Shown in pieces: positions 11,901-21,140 of a stretch of DNA of 64,000 nt (the first letter of the stretch is position 1; each line of letters starts with the position of its first letter). Both the position numbers and the translations under genes were made by a program. The notes below the pieces were generated by a model, which was not told the DNA's origin, did not search any database, and was given only the letters and a program-made list of their open reading frames with translations. The stretch spans positions 9,721,160-9,785,159 of the forward strand of contig NC_133472.1 in assembly GCF_025370935.1 (NCBI RefSeq), in the 5' to 3' direction. The stretch comes from Choristoneura fumiferana. Taxonomy: Eukaryota; Arthropoda; Insecta; Lepidoptera; Tortricidae.

Positions 11901-14900
11901 TAACAACTAATTAAATTTTGGTTATACATAAATTAAAATTTCTTCTGTGTCAGCACTTAGCTAGTATTTTAATAAATAAGTCTTAATTCGCTTAGCATAT
12001 TTTTGCGGAGATAGTTATACTTATTTATACTATTCAATATTTTGTAGATTATTTAGGAAACATAAAATAAGATACTTAAATTCTCTAAAGCAAATTAAAA
12101 CTGATCCTTATCGAAACTGTAATAACATTAGAATATGAGCTATTGTAGCTACATTAAAATGTTGGCTTCACCAGGTCTTTCTGGCACTGACTAGTACAGT
12201 CGAGTGTAAAAATAAGAAATTATCCAATGCTCCAAGAATATATACCACGGACTCTTATTCCGCCGTAATAAGGCCGTAGTAACATATTTTAAGTGATTCT
12301 AATAGATAGATTGTTTGCACTAACTGTACTTAAAACATTAGCAATAGTAACAATTCGCATAGCAGGCGTGCAGTGAACTAAAAATTAGATAAAAATAAAA
12401 TTAAAATAATAAAAATACTCAAAAAAATTCGCTTTCAGCTGTTATTTTATTATGATGAAACTTATTTGAATATTTATTTCATGAATCTTATCAGTATAAC
12501 GGTTGTCATTACGAGTACGCAGTTTTTTAAAGTTTTGATAAAGGTGTGGCGCATATTCAAGGGAAATATATAAAAACTGATATTTTGTAGCCACTTGCTG
12601 AAAAATACCTAGATTAATATTAACTACAGTTCATTAACCCCGTCTCACCATCCATTGATTCAATTTATTTGACGGATAAATGTGATGCCGTCTCTTTTGT
12701 GTTTGATTTGTTCGAACAGACGGAGATGGCATCAAATTTATCCGTCAAATAAAAATAATCAATGGATGGTGAAACAGCCCCTAAATCTCTGCAACCTGTA
12801 TGAAATAAAGCGTTCATTGACTTACGGCCTGTTTCTTGGACTGCCCGTGCGCCTTAAGATCCTTGAGTCTCTTCTCCTGTTTCTCGTATTCCTTTATCTG
12901 CTCTTTTCTCTTCTGCGCGTGCATCTTCTTGAACATAGAATAATTGCCCTTGTAGTAGAAAAGCTTCTGTTGGTCCAGGTGGATAATTTCGTTGCATACG
13001 TTGTCCAAGAAAGACTGGTCGTGGGATACTACGAGCAGAGTTTTCTTCCAACCTTGGAGGTAACTGATAAACAAGTAAGTATTAAATAAAACTGATTCAT
13101 ATAAACTACGAAAATACTTAAGCAGGTGCTGCAGGTAAGTACTGTGGTGGGATTAACTTACTTGTCCAACCAAATTACGGCATTGAGATCCAAATGGTTT
13201 GTAGGCTCGTCAAGCATCAGCAGCGTAGGTTCAATGTAGAGGGCTCTGTAATAAAACGGTCAATCAATTTCTCACCGGGCTCATAATAAATGAAAGATAA
13301 ATTAGCAAAAAAAAAATGCTTCTTGAGGCCTCCTTACCTGGCCAGAGACACTCTCATGCGCCACCCTCCGGAGAAGTTCTTAGTGGGCCGGTTCTGCATC
13401 TCGCGGCTGAAGCCAAGACCGGCTAGGATGCGGCGCGCGCGAGGCTCGGCCGAGTCCGCGCCTATCGCCTTCAGCTCCGCGTAAACCTGGCACACGTAAA
13501 ATAACAAATTTAATGTGAGGTTATTTGAAATGAACCTTCTTTTTGTTTGGGTAAAGGTCACAGCTCATTAGAGCCACCTAGCACCCAACTCGCACCGCCT
13601 CGCCACGAGCGCTTATGGGCTACGCTAGCAGGCGCTGGCGTAGGCCTGCGAGTGCGGGTACAGAGAAAAACCGTGCAGTTAGCACTGTTCATACTGTTTT
13701 TCAATAGGCGTCCACCTGCTCCGTGGTCCGTAGTATTCTTTATATATGGATTTGTATGGGCATGCGTTCACTACGTCAACTCCGTAGCGTCAACGAATCA
13801 CCTACACTTCCAAGGCGATGCGGTGCGGGTCGGGTGCCGGATGGCTCCAACGTGTAGGTTGTGTGTGTACTTTCATTATCGTTCTTGCTTACATAACGGT
13901 TCGAAACAAGATAGGTACAACTTTAAAACTTAAATTGATCAAAAACAGTTTTATTGGTTTTCCTTTCTCGCAAAAAAATGTATTGTCAAGTAGATGATGG
14001 ATGACATTTTAAAGAATATTTGACGGTAACTTTTTTGCACTTTTTGCCAAATTTATGCAAGTATCTTCGCGCGGGATAGAATGTTAGTACGTTTCTGCAT
14101 ACAAATAATCTGATGTTAAAGTAGCGTTGGAGCCTTTTCACATGTATGTAACCATATAAAGGTACACTCACATCATTCAATCTCTCTTGTTTGCTGAGAT
14201 TCCCTTTCTCGATTATGGCCTCCAACTCTTTACATTCTTTGAGCAGCTCTAAAAACAAAGGAAAAACGAATTGAACACCACATTGACAAATAAAAAGAAT
14301 ATTTCAAAATAATGTCAAAAATAGCAATACTAACCAGTTCTCTTCACATCTGATTCCAGGAGAGTATCAACAGCGCTCATGTCACTAGCCGTGACCTCTT
14401 GCTCGCACAACAAAATGTCTATATGGGGAGGAAGAGGGAAGGCACGCTGCGCCAAGTGCCTAAGAAGTGTGGTTTTGCCGTGACCGTTGGGTCCAACAAG
14501 ACCGTACCTACGGCCGTGAGCGATCAAGAGATTCGCGTTCACAAACAAATCTTTGCCTTTAGCTGCTATCGAGAAGTTTTCCACTTTAATGTCCACTGCG
14601 TTTTCTAAGGCTGCCATTTGACCTGAGGTAGAAAGAAAGAGAGCTCGTAATATTGCACGGTATTTAATCAGAAAAACAAATAGAAACTTAATTAAGAAAT
14701 TGGCTATGATTGGTTATTTGGAGTCTTTTTAGGGTTCCGGAGCCAAAATGGCAAAAACGGAACCCTTATAGTTTCGCCATGTCTATCTGTCCGTCCGTCC
14801 GCGGATTTGCTCAGGGACTATCAATGCTATAAAGCTGTAATTTTGCACGGATATAACCATAACCATAACTATGCCGACAAAATGGTACAATAGAAATTAA

Positions 14901-17900
14901 AAAAAATCTTTTTAGGGTACCTCCCATTGAGGTAAAGTGGGGGTGTTTTTTGTTCTAATCCAACCCTATACTGTGGGGTATCGTTGGATAGGTCTTTTAA
15001 AACCATTAGGGGTTTGCTAGGACGATTTTTCGATCCATTGTTTTTATGTGAAATATTCAACTTTGGTGCAAATTTGCATTAAAATCGGGCGTGTAACCCC
15101 CCCCCCCCTAAAATCTAAACCGGTGGGAGGAAAAATTTGAAAAAATTCAGGATGGTAGTAAGTATATCAAAGTTTTAAGGAAAACTTGAGAATTATTAGC
15201 AGTTTCCATAAATTTTCTAAGCTTATGAAAGTTATGAAACAGTTTAACCCTTTATTTTCCAGGACACATACTATCAATAATTTTACCACAGCAATAGTAC
15301 CTGAAAAACCTTTTGGATTAGGATCAAAGGCTGGCAGGAGCTGGCCCAGGATCTGGTGTTGGAGGCCAAGAACCACTTTTGGCCTCCGTGACCAGATAGT
15401 TAGTAATACATGGTAACCTACCAGCAGATTTCTGCGCTTGGCTGACAGTGAAGTTGGCGTCCAGTTCGCTGTGCCCCTGGCCTCCCTTCTTGGTCATCAT
15501 TTCTACCTGCTTCTCATATTCTTGCATTTTCTTCAACTTCTTTTTCTCTTTATGACTCATCTTCTTCTCTGCAGGCTCTTTACTTTCAGAGGCCTAGAAA
15601 TTAATAAGAATGGTCATGTAGCAGGTAAAAGATAAACTAAGGGGCTGTTTCACCACCCATTGATTAATTTTATTTGACGGATAAATGTGATGATGTCTCT
15701 ATCTATTCGAACAAAACAAATAGAGACGGCATCACATTTACCCGTCAAATAAATTTAATCAATGGATGATGAATGAATGAAATGATGGTGAAATGATGGT
15801 GAAATCTAACAATTTTGCCTTTGATGATAGATATGAATTAATTTTAATGTTGTAATGTGAAAGTTTAGACCTGCAAGAAAATCGTGCAAGTAGCATTACT
15901 TCAAACTCGTTGGCTTTACGGCCTCGCAATGTATTGCAACTTCCACGATTTTTCTTGCTAGTCTAAACCCGGCTTAAGACTCTAAAACTTAAAATCTTAC
16001 AAAAGTACAGCATATCAGGACTAAATTAATGCAAAGCCAATTTAATTACCTTGCTATCTTCATCTCCAGACATATCGCTGTCATCCTCTATCTTGCCCTA
16101 AACATAAAACACAATTCAGTAAAACCAACAAATGAAGCAATAACAGAAAAAAATAACAATCATTTAACAAACTGGCGGCATTTACTATACCTTGGATTTT
16201 TTAGGCTTTTCAAACTCCGGCAGTGACTCTTTTAGATTTAACTTTTTGATTTCTTCCTCAACGTCATCTACAGGAGCTTTCCCTTTATTTTTTCCTGTAA
16301 CACCATAGTAACTAAGTACAATTACTGGTACAAAAACAGCCAAATGCGTTTCCGGTCACTCTCAGCAAATGGTTCCGGATTGACAAAACTAAAGATTCCT
16401 TAAACATTTTTTGCGGGAAGGATGAACAACTCCTATAGGGGATGTTGGCGACTGGCTGCGGTATGACCTTCTTTATAACTATACTTTTTGACACTTGCTT
16501 TTTTAATATGTTTTTACGTTCATTGCCAGTTGTGATTTGTTTGCCCGATCTGTCGGTTCAATACATAATATTGTCCTTTAATCCTATTAAATAACCTATC
16601 ATTTAACCCGTGTTTCCATCAATCTTCCCATTACTTTCCATACAGTCCACCACTAGCTATCAGGGGACAAGTTGCAAAAGTGTCCAGCTTTAAGCGGTAA
16701 ATAGCAGTTCCAAATCCCACCAGATTGGCGCTAGAGTAACAAAGTGTCTGAGATAATTTAATAGATATTATCCTAAAGTAACTGATGTAAGATGTGGATG
16801 GTGATTTAATTCTAGTGATTTGTTAAAAACATTAATAAATTAAAGCTCCTTCTAAAATTAAGCCCCTTGTTACTACAGCACCGCCTATTTAACACTTTTC
16901 GACTGACCCTAACGCATGCGCAAAGTTTGTGCTCATTCCCTCTACACTCCATAGATTATCTGCTGACTAAGGAACCCTGTAAAGTGAAAAGATGAAGGAC
17001 ACACTCTAGAAACTCACCTTTCATTTTAAATCAATAGCCAAATGACTATTCTCAACAAACTAACAAACACAACCAACTTACCCTTTTTCTTAACTGGTAA
17101 AATCTCTTCTTCTGAAATCTCATTCAGCTCTTTATCACTTTCTTCATCAGGCCAATCATCTTTCTTTCCTGAATATCACAAAGCACATACAGTTAGAAAC
17201 GTGAAATGTAGCAATCGGAAAATTTCACTGGACCATTCTGCATATTTGGCATTATGCATGTATAGTTTTATTTTTTACGCGAAATGACAAAATGGCGTTT
17301 AGCGTTTTTGACATTACGCATTATGGCAGAAAGGATCATTCCTTAACAGTCAGAATCTAAGTATTTCATGTGTAAGTGGATTTAAGAAGAACAACTGTGA
17401 AATGTCTGCATATCGTCACTACTTAAAAAAAACTTGTATCTCAAAATGGATAACTTTTCTGAGTGCACTTTATGACCATTGGGTCAAGGTTCAATTTTGT
17501 TGACATATTGATTTTAGATACGAGATTTTTTCAAAGTAGTGACTATATGCATGTTGGATGCCATAGCATAGCATAGTTTGGAGGGTCTATAAAATGCGGT
17601 TGTCATAATTCATACGGCATTTCAATCGATTCTGCTCACATTTATCTTATAAATATGCTGACATGGGTTAACAGATTACTCTCTGACATACCAACCTTTT
17701 TTACTTTTAGACTTTGCAGCAGGCTTAACAGCATTGCTAGACGTATTGCTCACAACCGATTTTGAATCATCATGATCTTCTTCATCGGATGATTCAGCAG
17801 CCTTATCTTTCTTTTTATTTTTAGCTGCAAAAATATACTTTTTGAAAAGAGAATTCAACATACATTCCTAAATGCCATAGTCGAATTTCCATAATGAATC

Positions 17901-20205
17901 TGCCCTCACATTATATGAACACTGGGATTTTTTGTGAATCCAGACTAGAGTCCATTTAATAGAAGGACCAATACACTATGGAAAGCCGACTATAGCCTTT
18001 ACTTTAATATGAAAAACTTAACGTAAAATTACTTAAATTAAACTTTTAAAAAAATTAGTGCACTGCCTAATACACCAGATCAGCCATATTTTAATTTTTT
18101 TTGTGGGGGTCGTAAATGTGTATAAAAAATAAAATAAAATAAAAGGTTTTTATTATCAGAACTAATTTGGTCCATATCATGTTAGTAACACTAGAAACTT
18201 AAGAACAAAGATACAAAGGTGCAACAAGCTACAGCATTGATTGTCAAAAGGTTGAAAATCAGAATATTTTTATACAAAGTGGGCCACTCATAGGAGATTG
18301 GTGGACCGCAAATTGAGTATAGGGTTTATTGAAATTCTCACAGTATCAGGAACTAGCCCATATTTTTGTTCTTCCATGGGAGCTAATCAGTGCGCTTACA
18401 CTAGAACTGACTACATGTCACTCTTCAAATCAAATTAAATTTGTACTCTAAATCTAGCAAGTATAAAAATAATAAGTAATACATATTAGGAAATCAAAAC
18501 GAGTTATAAATTATATGAAGTAGGCTGGTTATTAATTTTTAGCTTATGAAAGGAAATTGTTTAACCTCCTGAGGGTGACTATATAAATAGGTATTAAAAC
18601 ATAATTAAAATAGGAATTAAGCCGTGGTGGCCTAGTTGTTTGACCTGTTGCCTCTCAAGCAGAGGGTCATGGGTTATCAAACCCAGGCTTGCACCTCTGA
18701 GTTTTTCGAAATACATGTTCGGAATTACATTTGAAATTTACGACGAGCTTTGCGGTGAAGGAAAACACCATGAGGAAACCTGCACAAACCTGCGAAGCAA
18801 TTCAATGAAGCATCTGAAGTTCCCAGTCTGCACTGGGCCCGCGTGAGAACTATGGCCCAAGCCCTCTTGTTTTGAGAGGAGGCCTGTGCCCAGCAGTGGG
18901 ACGTATATAGGCTGGGATGGATGGATGGAAAATAGGAATGCTTCAAGAATAAAGTTGAACAGCTGTGGTGTGTGGTAACAATAAAAAAGACTTATTACTT
19001 TGTTATATTGTCATACCTAGGTCTGTAATTCCCTTTAACTTATTGTGTAGATTCTATTCAAGGGCATCGCCAGCCCAGGGGGGCAAGTTGATATGGAAAA
19101 TGAGAAAATTATGAATTGTAGGTATTTATTGTGATTGGTGAATTCATTTGAGTTTCTGTTTCAATATACAGGAATGATCGATCAAGCAAATCAAGTCAAA
19201 GACTTAGGACTGGTTTGGTTGCTTTACATTTGGCAACTTTTTTAGAATCTCTAGAGGGGGCAGCTGCCCATCCCTAGTCCCCCCTGGCAATGCCCTGTGA
19301 CAGAAAATAATAATAATAATAAGGAATATCACTTACTTTTCTTTTTACTGACAACGGGTTTTGCAATCTCATCCTCAGAGACTTCCTTGAGTTCAACATC
19401 ACTGCCTCCATCAGACCAGTCATCATCTTTTTTTCCTTTACCTTCAATAAATAATATTTGTTAAAGTCCAGCTTTTCAAGTGGAAAAATATCAAGCAAAA
19501 AGAAACACATTCCTTCACACTTCTGCTAGAACTTTAAATAAATAAAAATAGGGTTTCGATTTATATACTCCGAATATGGCATGTCATCTGGATAAGAAAC
19601 TGCTGGGCTACTACGAAACTCAAAACACAAAGTTTGTGTTGTGCTGTCCCTCTGACACTTTTACTACTTTAATACAAGAGCGAAAGGGATGGTACAATAT
19701 GATAGTTTCGAAATTCGTAGTAGCCCTGCAGTTCAAATAAATTATATTGTGGACTAACCTTTCTTCTTTTTGCCACCTTTGCTTGGCGTCTTAGATGTAT
19801 TTGTTACATTGCTGCTGTCTATGGATTTAATATCATCTTCCTCGTCGTCAGAATCTGCACCCTTTTTCTTATTTTTACCTACGACACAAATTTTGTTATT
19901 ATTTCTCTTTATAATTCGTTATTTCACAATGCGCCTGCAACATAGTTATTTCAACGTCGCATACCTTTCTTTTGAGATTTTTTCGCAGCAGGCTGAGGAA
20001 CCACTTCATCATCAGACATGTGGTTTTTCAGATCGCCTTTCCCACCCTCGTCACTGTCGCTGTAGTCAGCTTTACCCTTGCTTTTCTTCTTACTTTTACC
20101 CTTAGCTTTTGAGGTTATTCCTTGCGTATTTCCGATTACGCCAGATTTTTCTTCGATATTGTCATCAAAGTCTTGTATTTTCACTCCTCCCTTTCTCTTG
20201 GACAT
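5033..20205 (-). CDS. ABCF1: ABCF1, ATP-binding cassette subfamily F member 1 (18 exons, 897 aa)
   Basis: Soluble twin-ATPase ABC protein without membrane segments. Family members bind eIF2 and ribosomes and support translation initiation in the cytosol. Exons (high to low): 20205-19965, 19878-19759, 19441-19337, 17824-17696, 17168-17082, 16294-16191, 16097-16050, 15593-15422, 14622-14335, 14248-14172, 13486-13338, 13245-13162, 13063-12826, 11332-11155, 10109-9931, 9262-9029, 7475-7317, 5134-5033. All junctions are GT-AG and the sum, 2694 nt, is in frame. Residues 1-335 are Lys/Asp/Glu/Ser-rich, as in the eIF2-binding region. Domain 1: Walker A GPNGHGKTT (~379), signature FSGGWRMRVSLAR (~495), Walker B LLMLDEPTNHLD (~516). 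Domain 2: Walker A GPNGVGKST (~702), signature LSGGQKARVALAEL (~788), VVILDEPTNNLD, and VSHDERL as H-loop. The protein aligns with human ABCF1 as I remember it throughout both domains. The start is the first ATG (MSKRKGG). Exons 2-5 look like a duplicated exon pair. Introns are heavily loaded with transposons, but the frame is intact. Confidence 0.97.
5185..5450 (-). repeat. Lepidopteran SINE (family S), 5'-truncated copy
   Basis: This is the inverted relative of the complete element at 18618-18928. It shares the body GAGGCGGATGCCCAGCAGTG and the CTTCACCGTGAAGCTCGTGG region, read on the minus strand. No tRNA-like head is visible. It sits in ABCF1 intron 17. Confidence 0.75.
5722..7038. mobile_element. 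Foldback DNA transposon, TA-flanked (1317 bp), in ABCF1 intron 17
   Basis: The left end TA|CAGTCACGT and right end ACGTGACTG|TA are inverted and TA-flanked, as in Tc1/mariner-type elements. Long arms at about 5730-5995 and 6805-7035 are reverse complements over roughly 240 bp, sharing for example TTAAATGTATCCACCTCGT and AACCACACCAATTTGGC. About 800 bp of unrelated spacer lies between them. No transposase ORF is visible. Confidence 0.7.
7494..7622. repeat. Part of a GGTCTCTACCCACT MITE
   Basis: It matches the left part of the element at 41794-42000, sharing AAGGTCTCTACCCACT and CGGCGACGGTTGGT. The other inverted end is missing, so the copy is truncated. It starts about 18 bp upstream (minus strand) of the exon 17 acceptor. 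Confidence 0.6.
7630..7770. mobile_element. MITE, GGGGCYGTTTCACCA family, copy 1
   Basis: A 141-bp palindrome: GGGGCCGTTTCACCATC pairs with GATGGTGAAACAGCCCC. It is flanked by TAA on both sides (7627-7629 and 7771-7773), which fits a 3-bp target duplication of PIF/Harbinger type. Other copies are at 12638-12781 and 15641-15805, all in ABCF1 introns. Confidence 0.8.
8470..8940. repeat. Retroelement-like remnant with microsatellite tail
   Basis: This stretch shares phrases with the remnants at 10769 and 38713, such as CATCCCAAATTTC and TAGCCTATGT. It ends in a (CA)n/(GCAC)n tract at 8819-8905 followed by AACTTTCGCATTTGTGATAT. Ending in a simple repeat before ACTTTCGCATTTATAATA is a common 3' end of an interspersed repeat in moth DNA. 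It lies in ABCF1 intron 16. The class is not certain. Confidence 0.5.
8819..8905. repeat. (CA)n / (GCAC)n microsatellite
   Basis: A compound dinucleotide and tetranucleotide tract of about 85 bp. The minus-strand Cys/Val/Arg ORF across it is only a translation of the repeat. Confidence 0.95.
9278..9540 (-). repeat. Lepidopteran SINE (family S), minus orientation
   Basis: The minus strand shows a tRNA-like B box GTGGGTTCAAACCCC near 9510-9530. The body shares AGGAGGCCCGTGCCCAGCAG with the element at 18618-18928. It begins about 15 bp from the acceptor side of ABCF1 exon 16 and fills much of intron 15, so it may supply part of the polypyrimidine and branch region. Confidence 0.75.
10600..10710. 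repeat. Imperfect palindrome, MITE-like
   Basis: GCTAGAATTACGAACATCGA at about 10623 pairs loosely with CTCGTTCGTAATTCC at about 10688. The centre holds TTAAAGCCCTCAGTC and GACTTCGGGCTTCTAA. A TTAAAGCCCTTGCT relative lies at about 650. It lies in ABCF1 intron 14 and has no gene. Confidence 0.4.
10769..11115. repeat. Retroelement-like remnant
   Basis: It starts ACTAGACTTTACCCGCGGCT, matching the left end of the 38713 element, and continues with CATCCCAAATTTCCTGACTT and TTTAGCCTATG. It lies in ABCF1 intron 14. The plus-strand ORF across it has no recognisable domain. Confidence 0.5.
12197..12326. mobile_element. TA-flanked MITE (TACAGTCRAGTGTAAAAATA family), copy 1
   Basis: TA|CAGTCGAGTGTAAAAATA on the left and TTGCACTAACTG|TA on the right. 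It shares the internal CGTAGTAACATATTTT motif with the copies near 43034 and 55213. It lies in ABCF1 intron 13. Confidence 0.6.
12638..12781. mobile_element. MITE, GGGGCYGTTTCACCA family, copy 2
   Basis: A palindrome with GATGCCGTCTCTTT and GACGGAGATGGCATC arms and the intact right end GGATGGTGAAACAGCCCC. TAA flanks both sides. The left terminus is mutated to CCCCGTCTCACCATCC. It lies in ABCF1 intron 13. Confidence 0.8.
13571..13848. mobile_element. GC-rich MITE with about 34-bp inverted ends
   Basis: The left end (GAGCCACCTAGCACCC, ACTCGCACCGCCTCGCC) pairs with the right end (GGCGATGCGGTGCGGGTC, GGGTGCCGGATGGCTC). It lies in ABCF1 intron 10, about 85 bp from exon 11. No coding capacity. Confidence 0.7.
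14733..15255. repeat. Interspersed repeat, TAGGGTTCCG family
   Basis: It opens with TTTTAGGGTTCCGGAGCC and CTGTCCGTCCGTCCG, shared with 39147-39570. It includes a run of about 11 C at 15099-15109. I have seen this type widely in moth DNA but cannot assign its class. It fills most of ABCF1 intron 8. Confidence 0.5.
15641..15805. mobile_element. MITE, GGGGCYGTTTCACCA family, copy 3
   Basis: TAA|GGGGCTGTTTCACCACCC on the left. The internal arms TTTGACGGATAAATGTGATG and CATCACATTTACCCGTCAAA are reverse complements. The right end has decayed into short ATGATGGTGAAAT duplications and lacks the terminal CAGCCCC. It lies in ABCF1 intron 7. Confidence 0.75.
15862..15976. mobile_element. MITE of the TAAGCCCRGTTTA family, copy 2
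   Basis: AGTTTAGACCTGCAAGAAAA pairs with TTTTTCTTGCTAGTCTAAAC, ending CCCGGCTTA. It lies in ABCF1 intron 7, beside the preceding MITE. Confidence 0.7.
17407..17550. mobile_element. Palindromic MITE in ABCF1 intron 4
   Basis: TGCATATCGTCACTACTT pairs with AAGTAGTGACTATATGCA, and CTTGTATCTCAAAAT pairs with ATTTTAGATACGAG. About 144 bp, no ORF. Confidence 0.7.
18618..18928 (+). mobile_element. Complete lepidopteran SINE (family S) with 11-bp target duplication
   Basis: A tRNA-like head (GCCGTGGTGGCCTAGTTG; B-box-like GGGTTATCAAACCC) is followed by a body with GTGAAGGAAAACACCATGAG and GCCCAGCAGTGGGACGTATA. It ends in a GATGGATGGATGG tail. The direct repeat AAAATAGGAAT flanks it exactly at 18607-18617 and 18929-18939, the mark of target-primed retroposition. 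It lies in ABCF1 intron 3. The truncated relatives at 5185 and 9278 are in opposite orientation. Confidence 0.88.
19600..19732. mobile_element. MITE, GCAGGGCTACTACGAAA family, copy 1
   Basis: ACTGCTGGGCTACTACGAAA pairs with TTCGTAGTAGCCCTGCAGT. The core carries CCCTCTGACACTT and GAGCGAAAGGGATGGTAC. It lies in ABCF1 intron 2. Further copies are at 20464, 29632, 29755 and 58418. Confidence 0.8.
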
Positions 20206-20438
20206 TTTCGGGCTATATTAATTTATTTAAATACGGAAACAATAACAGTTATAGCCAACTCACCAGCAGGCAAACCTATATAGAGTACTAAAGTGAAACT
20301 AAGCAAGATGCACAGACTACTAAGAGATACTGCAAGATGGACAGAATTCAAAGAAATTAAGTGACAATGACGTGACATTTGACACAGAATAAGTAATTAT
20401 ACAAGCACCGTAGACAAGCACAGAAAGTTTGGGCATAA

Positions 20439-20965
20439 AGCCGGCCACACACGCTAGGTTATACTGCAGGGCTACTATGAAAATCTAAACTCGAAGTGCG
20501 TGTCGTGCGGTCCCTCCGACACTTATATTTTTAATACGAGCGCGAGAGAGACGGTACGATACGAAGTTCGAGTTTTGAGCTTCGTAGTAGCCCTGCTGTC
20601 CAGTGTCCACGAGAAACTGCGGCAAATTGAAACAAAAAGGAGGCTGACAACACTTGCTGTTCACTGATTAAACGATGTTGATACTTAGATATTATTTAAA
20701 TTTTTCATATATAAAATTATATTCGGAACTCTTCAAGCTGCATCAAAATTCATGTAGTAATGTGTAAAAGTTGATGATGCACATTAAGAGTCCCTTGGTA
20801 AATTTTATGACCCTTGTCAGTGCCAATTTACGTACAGTTCAGACGCGCATCAATTTTTGGACCATTTTGACCAGATTGGCATTGAATTTTTTCTAGTGGT
20901 GCCCTAAGAATGACTCGACCGCACACGCAAAACCGGCAACCAAAACCTAGCGTGTGTGGCCGGCT
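20439..20965. mobile_element. DNA element with 22-bp perfect inverted ends, between ABCF1 and the protease homologue
   Basis: The left end starts AGCCGGCCACACACGCTAGG (20439-20460) and the right end (20944-20965) is its exact complement over 22 bp. It encloses a second palindromic element at 20464-20598. No transposase is visible. It occupies over half of the 935-bp head-to-head spacer. Confidence 0.75.
20464..20598. mobile_element. MITE, GCAGGGCTACTACGAAA family, copy 2 (nested)
   Basis: CTGCAGGGCTACTATGAAA pairs with TTCGTAGTAGCCCTGCTG, with the core CCCTCCGACACTT. It starts 3 bp inside the left inverted end of the 20439-20965 element. Confidence 0.8.
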
Positions 20966-21140
20966 CAAGCTACAAGCTCTCATTTTCTTCTAATCTCGGA
21001 CCAATAAGCTTTTTTATGAAAGTCTGTTTAAAGTACTGGCTGGCTGCAAGAAATGAGATAGGTACAAAATTTGAAAAGGGTACTTTCAAAGAAGCAAAAG
21101 AAGAACTGGAATTCTGTCATTCTTCAAGATTTGAACCAAA

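Noticed and set aside
14335..14617. Separate gene starting at MAALENAV
   Set aside because: The ATG lies inside ABCF1 exon 9; splice phase and homology continue upstream into exon 8. A short alternative start is possible but unsupported.
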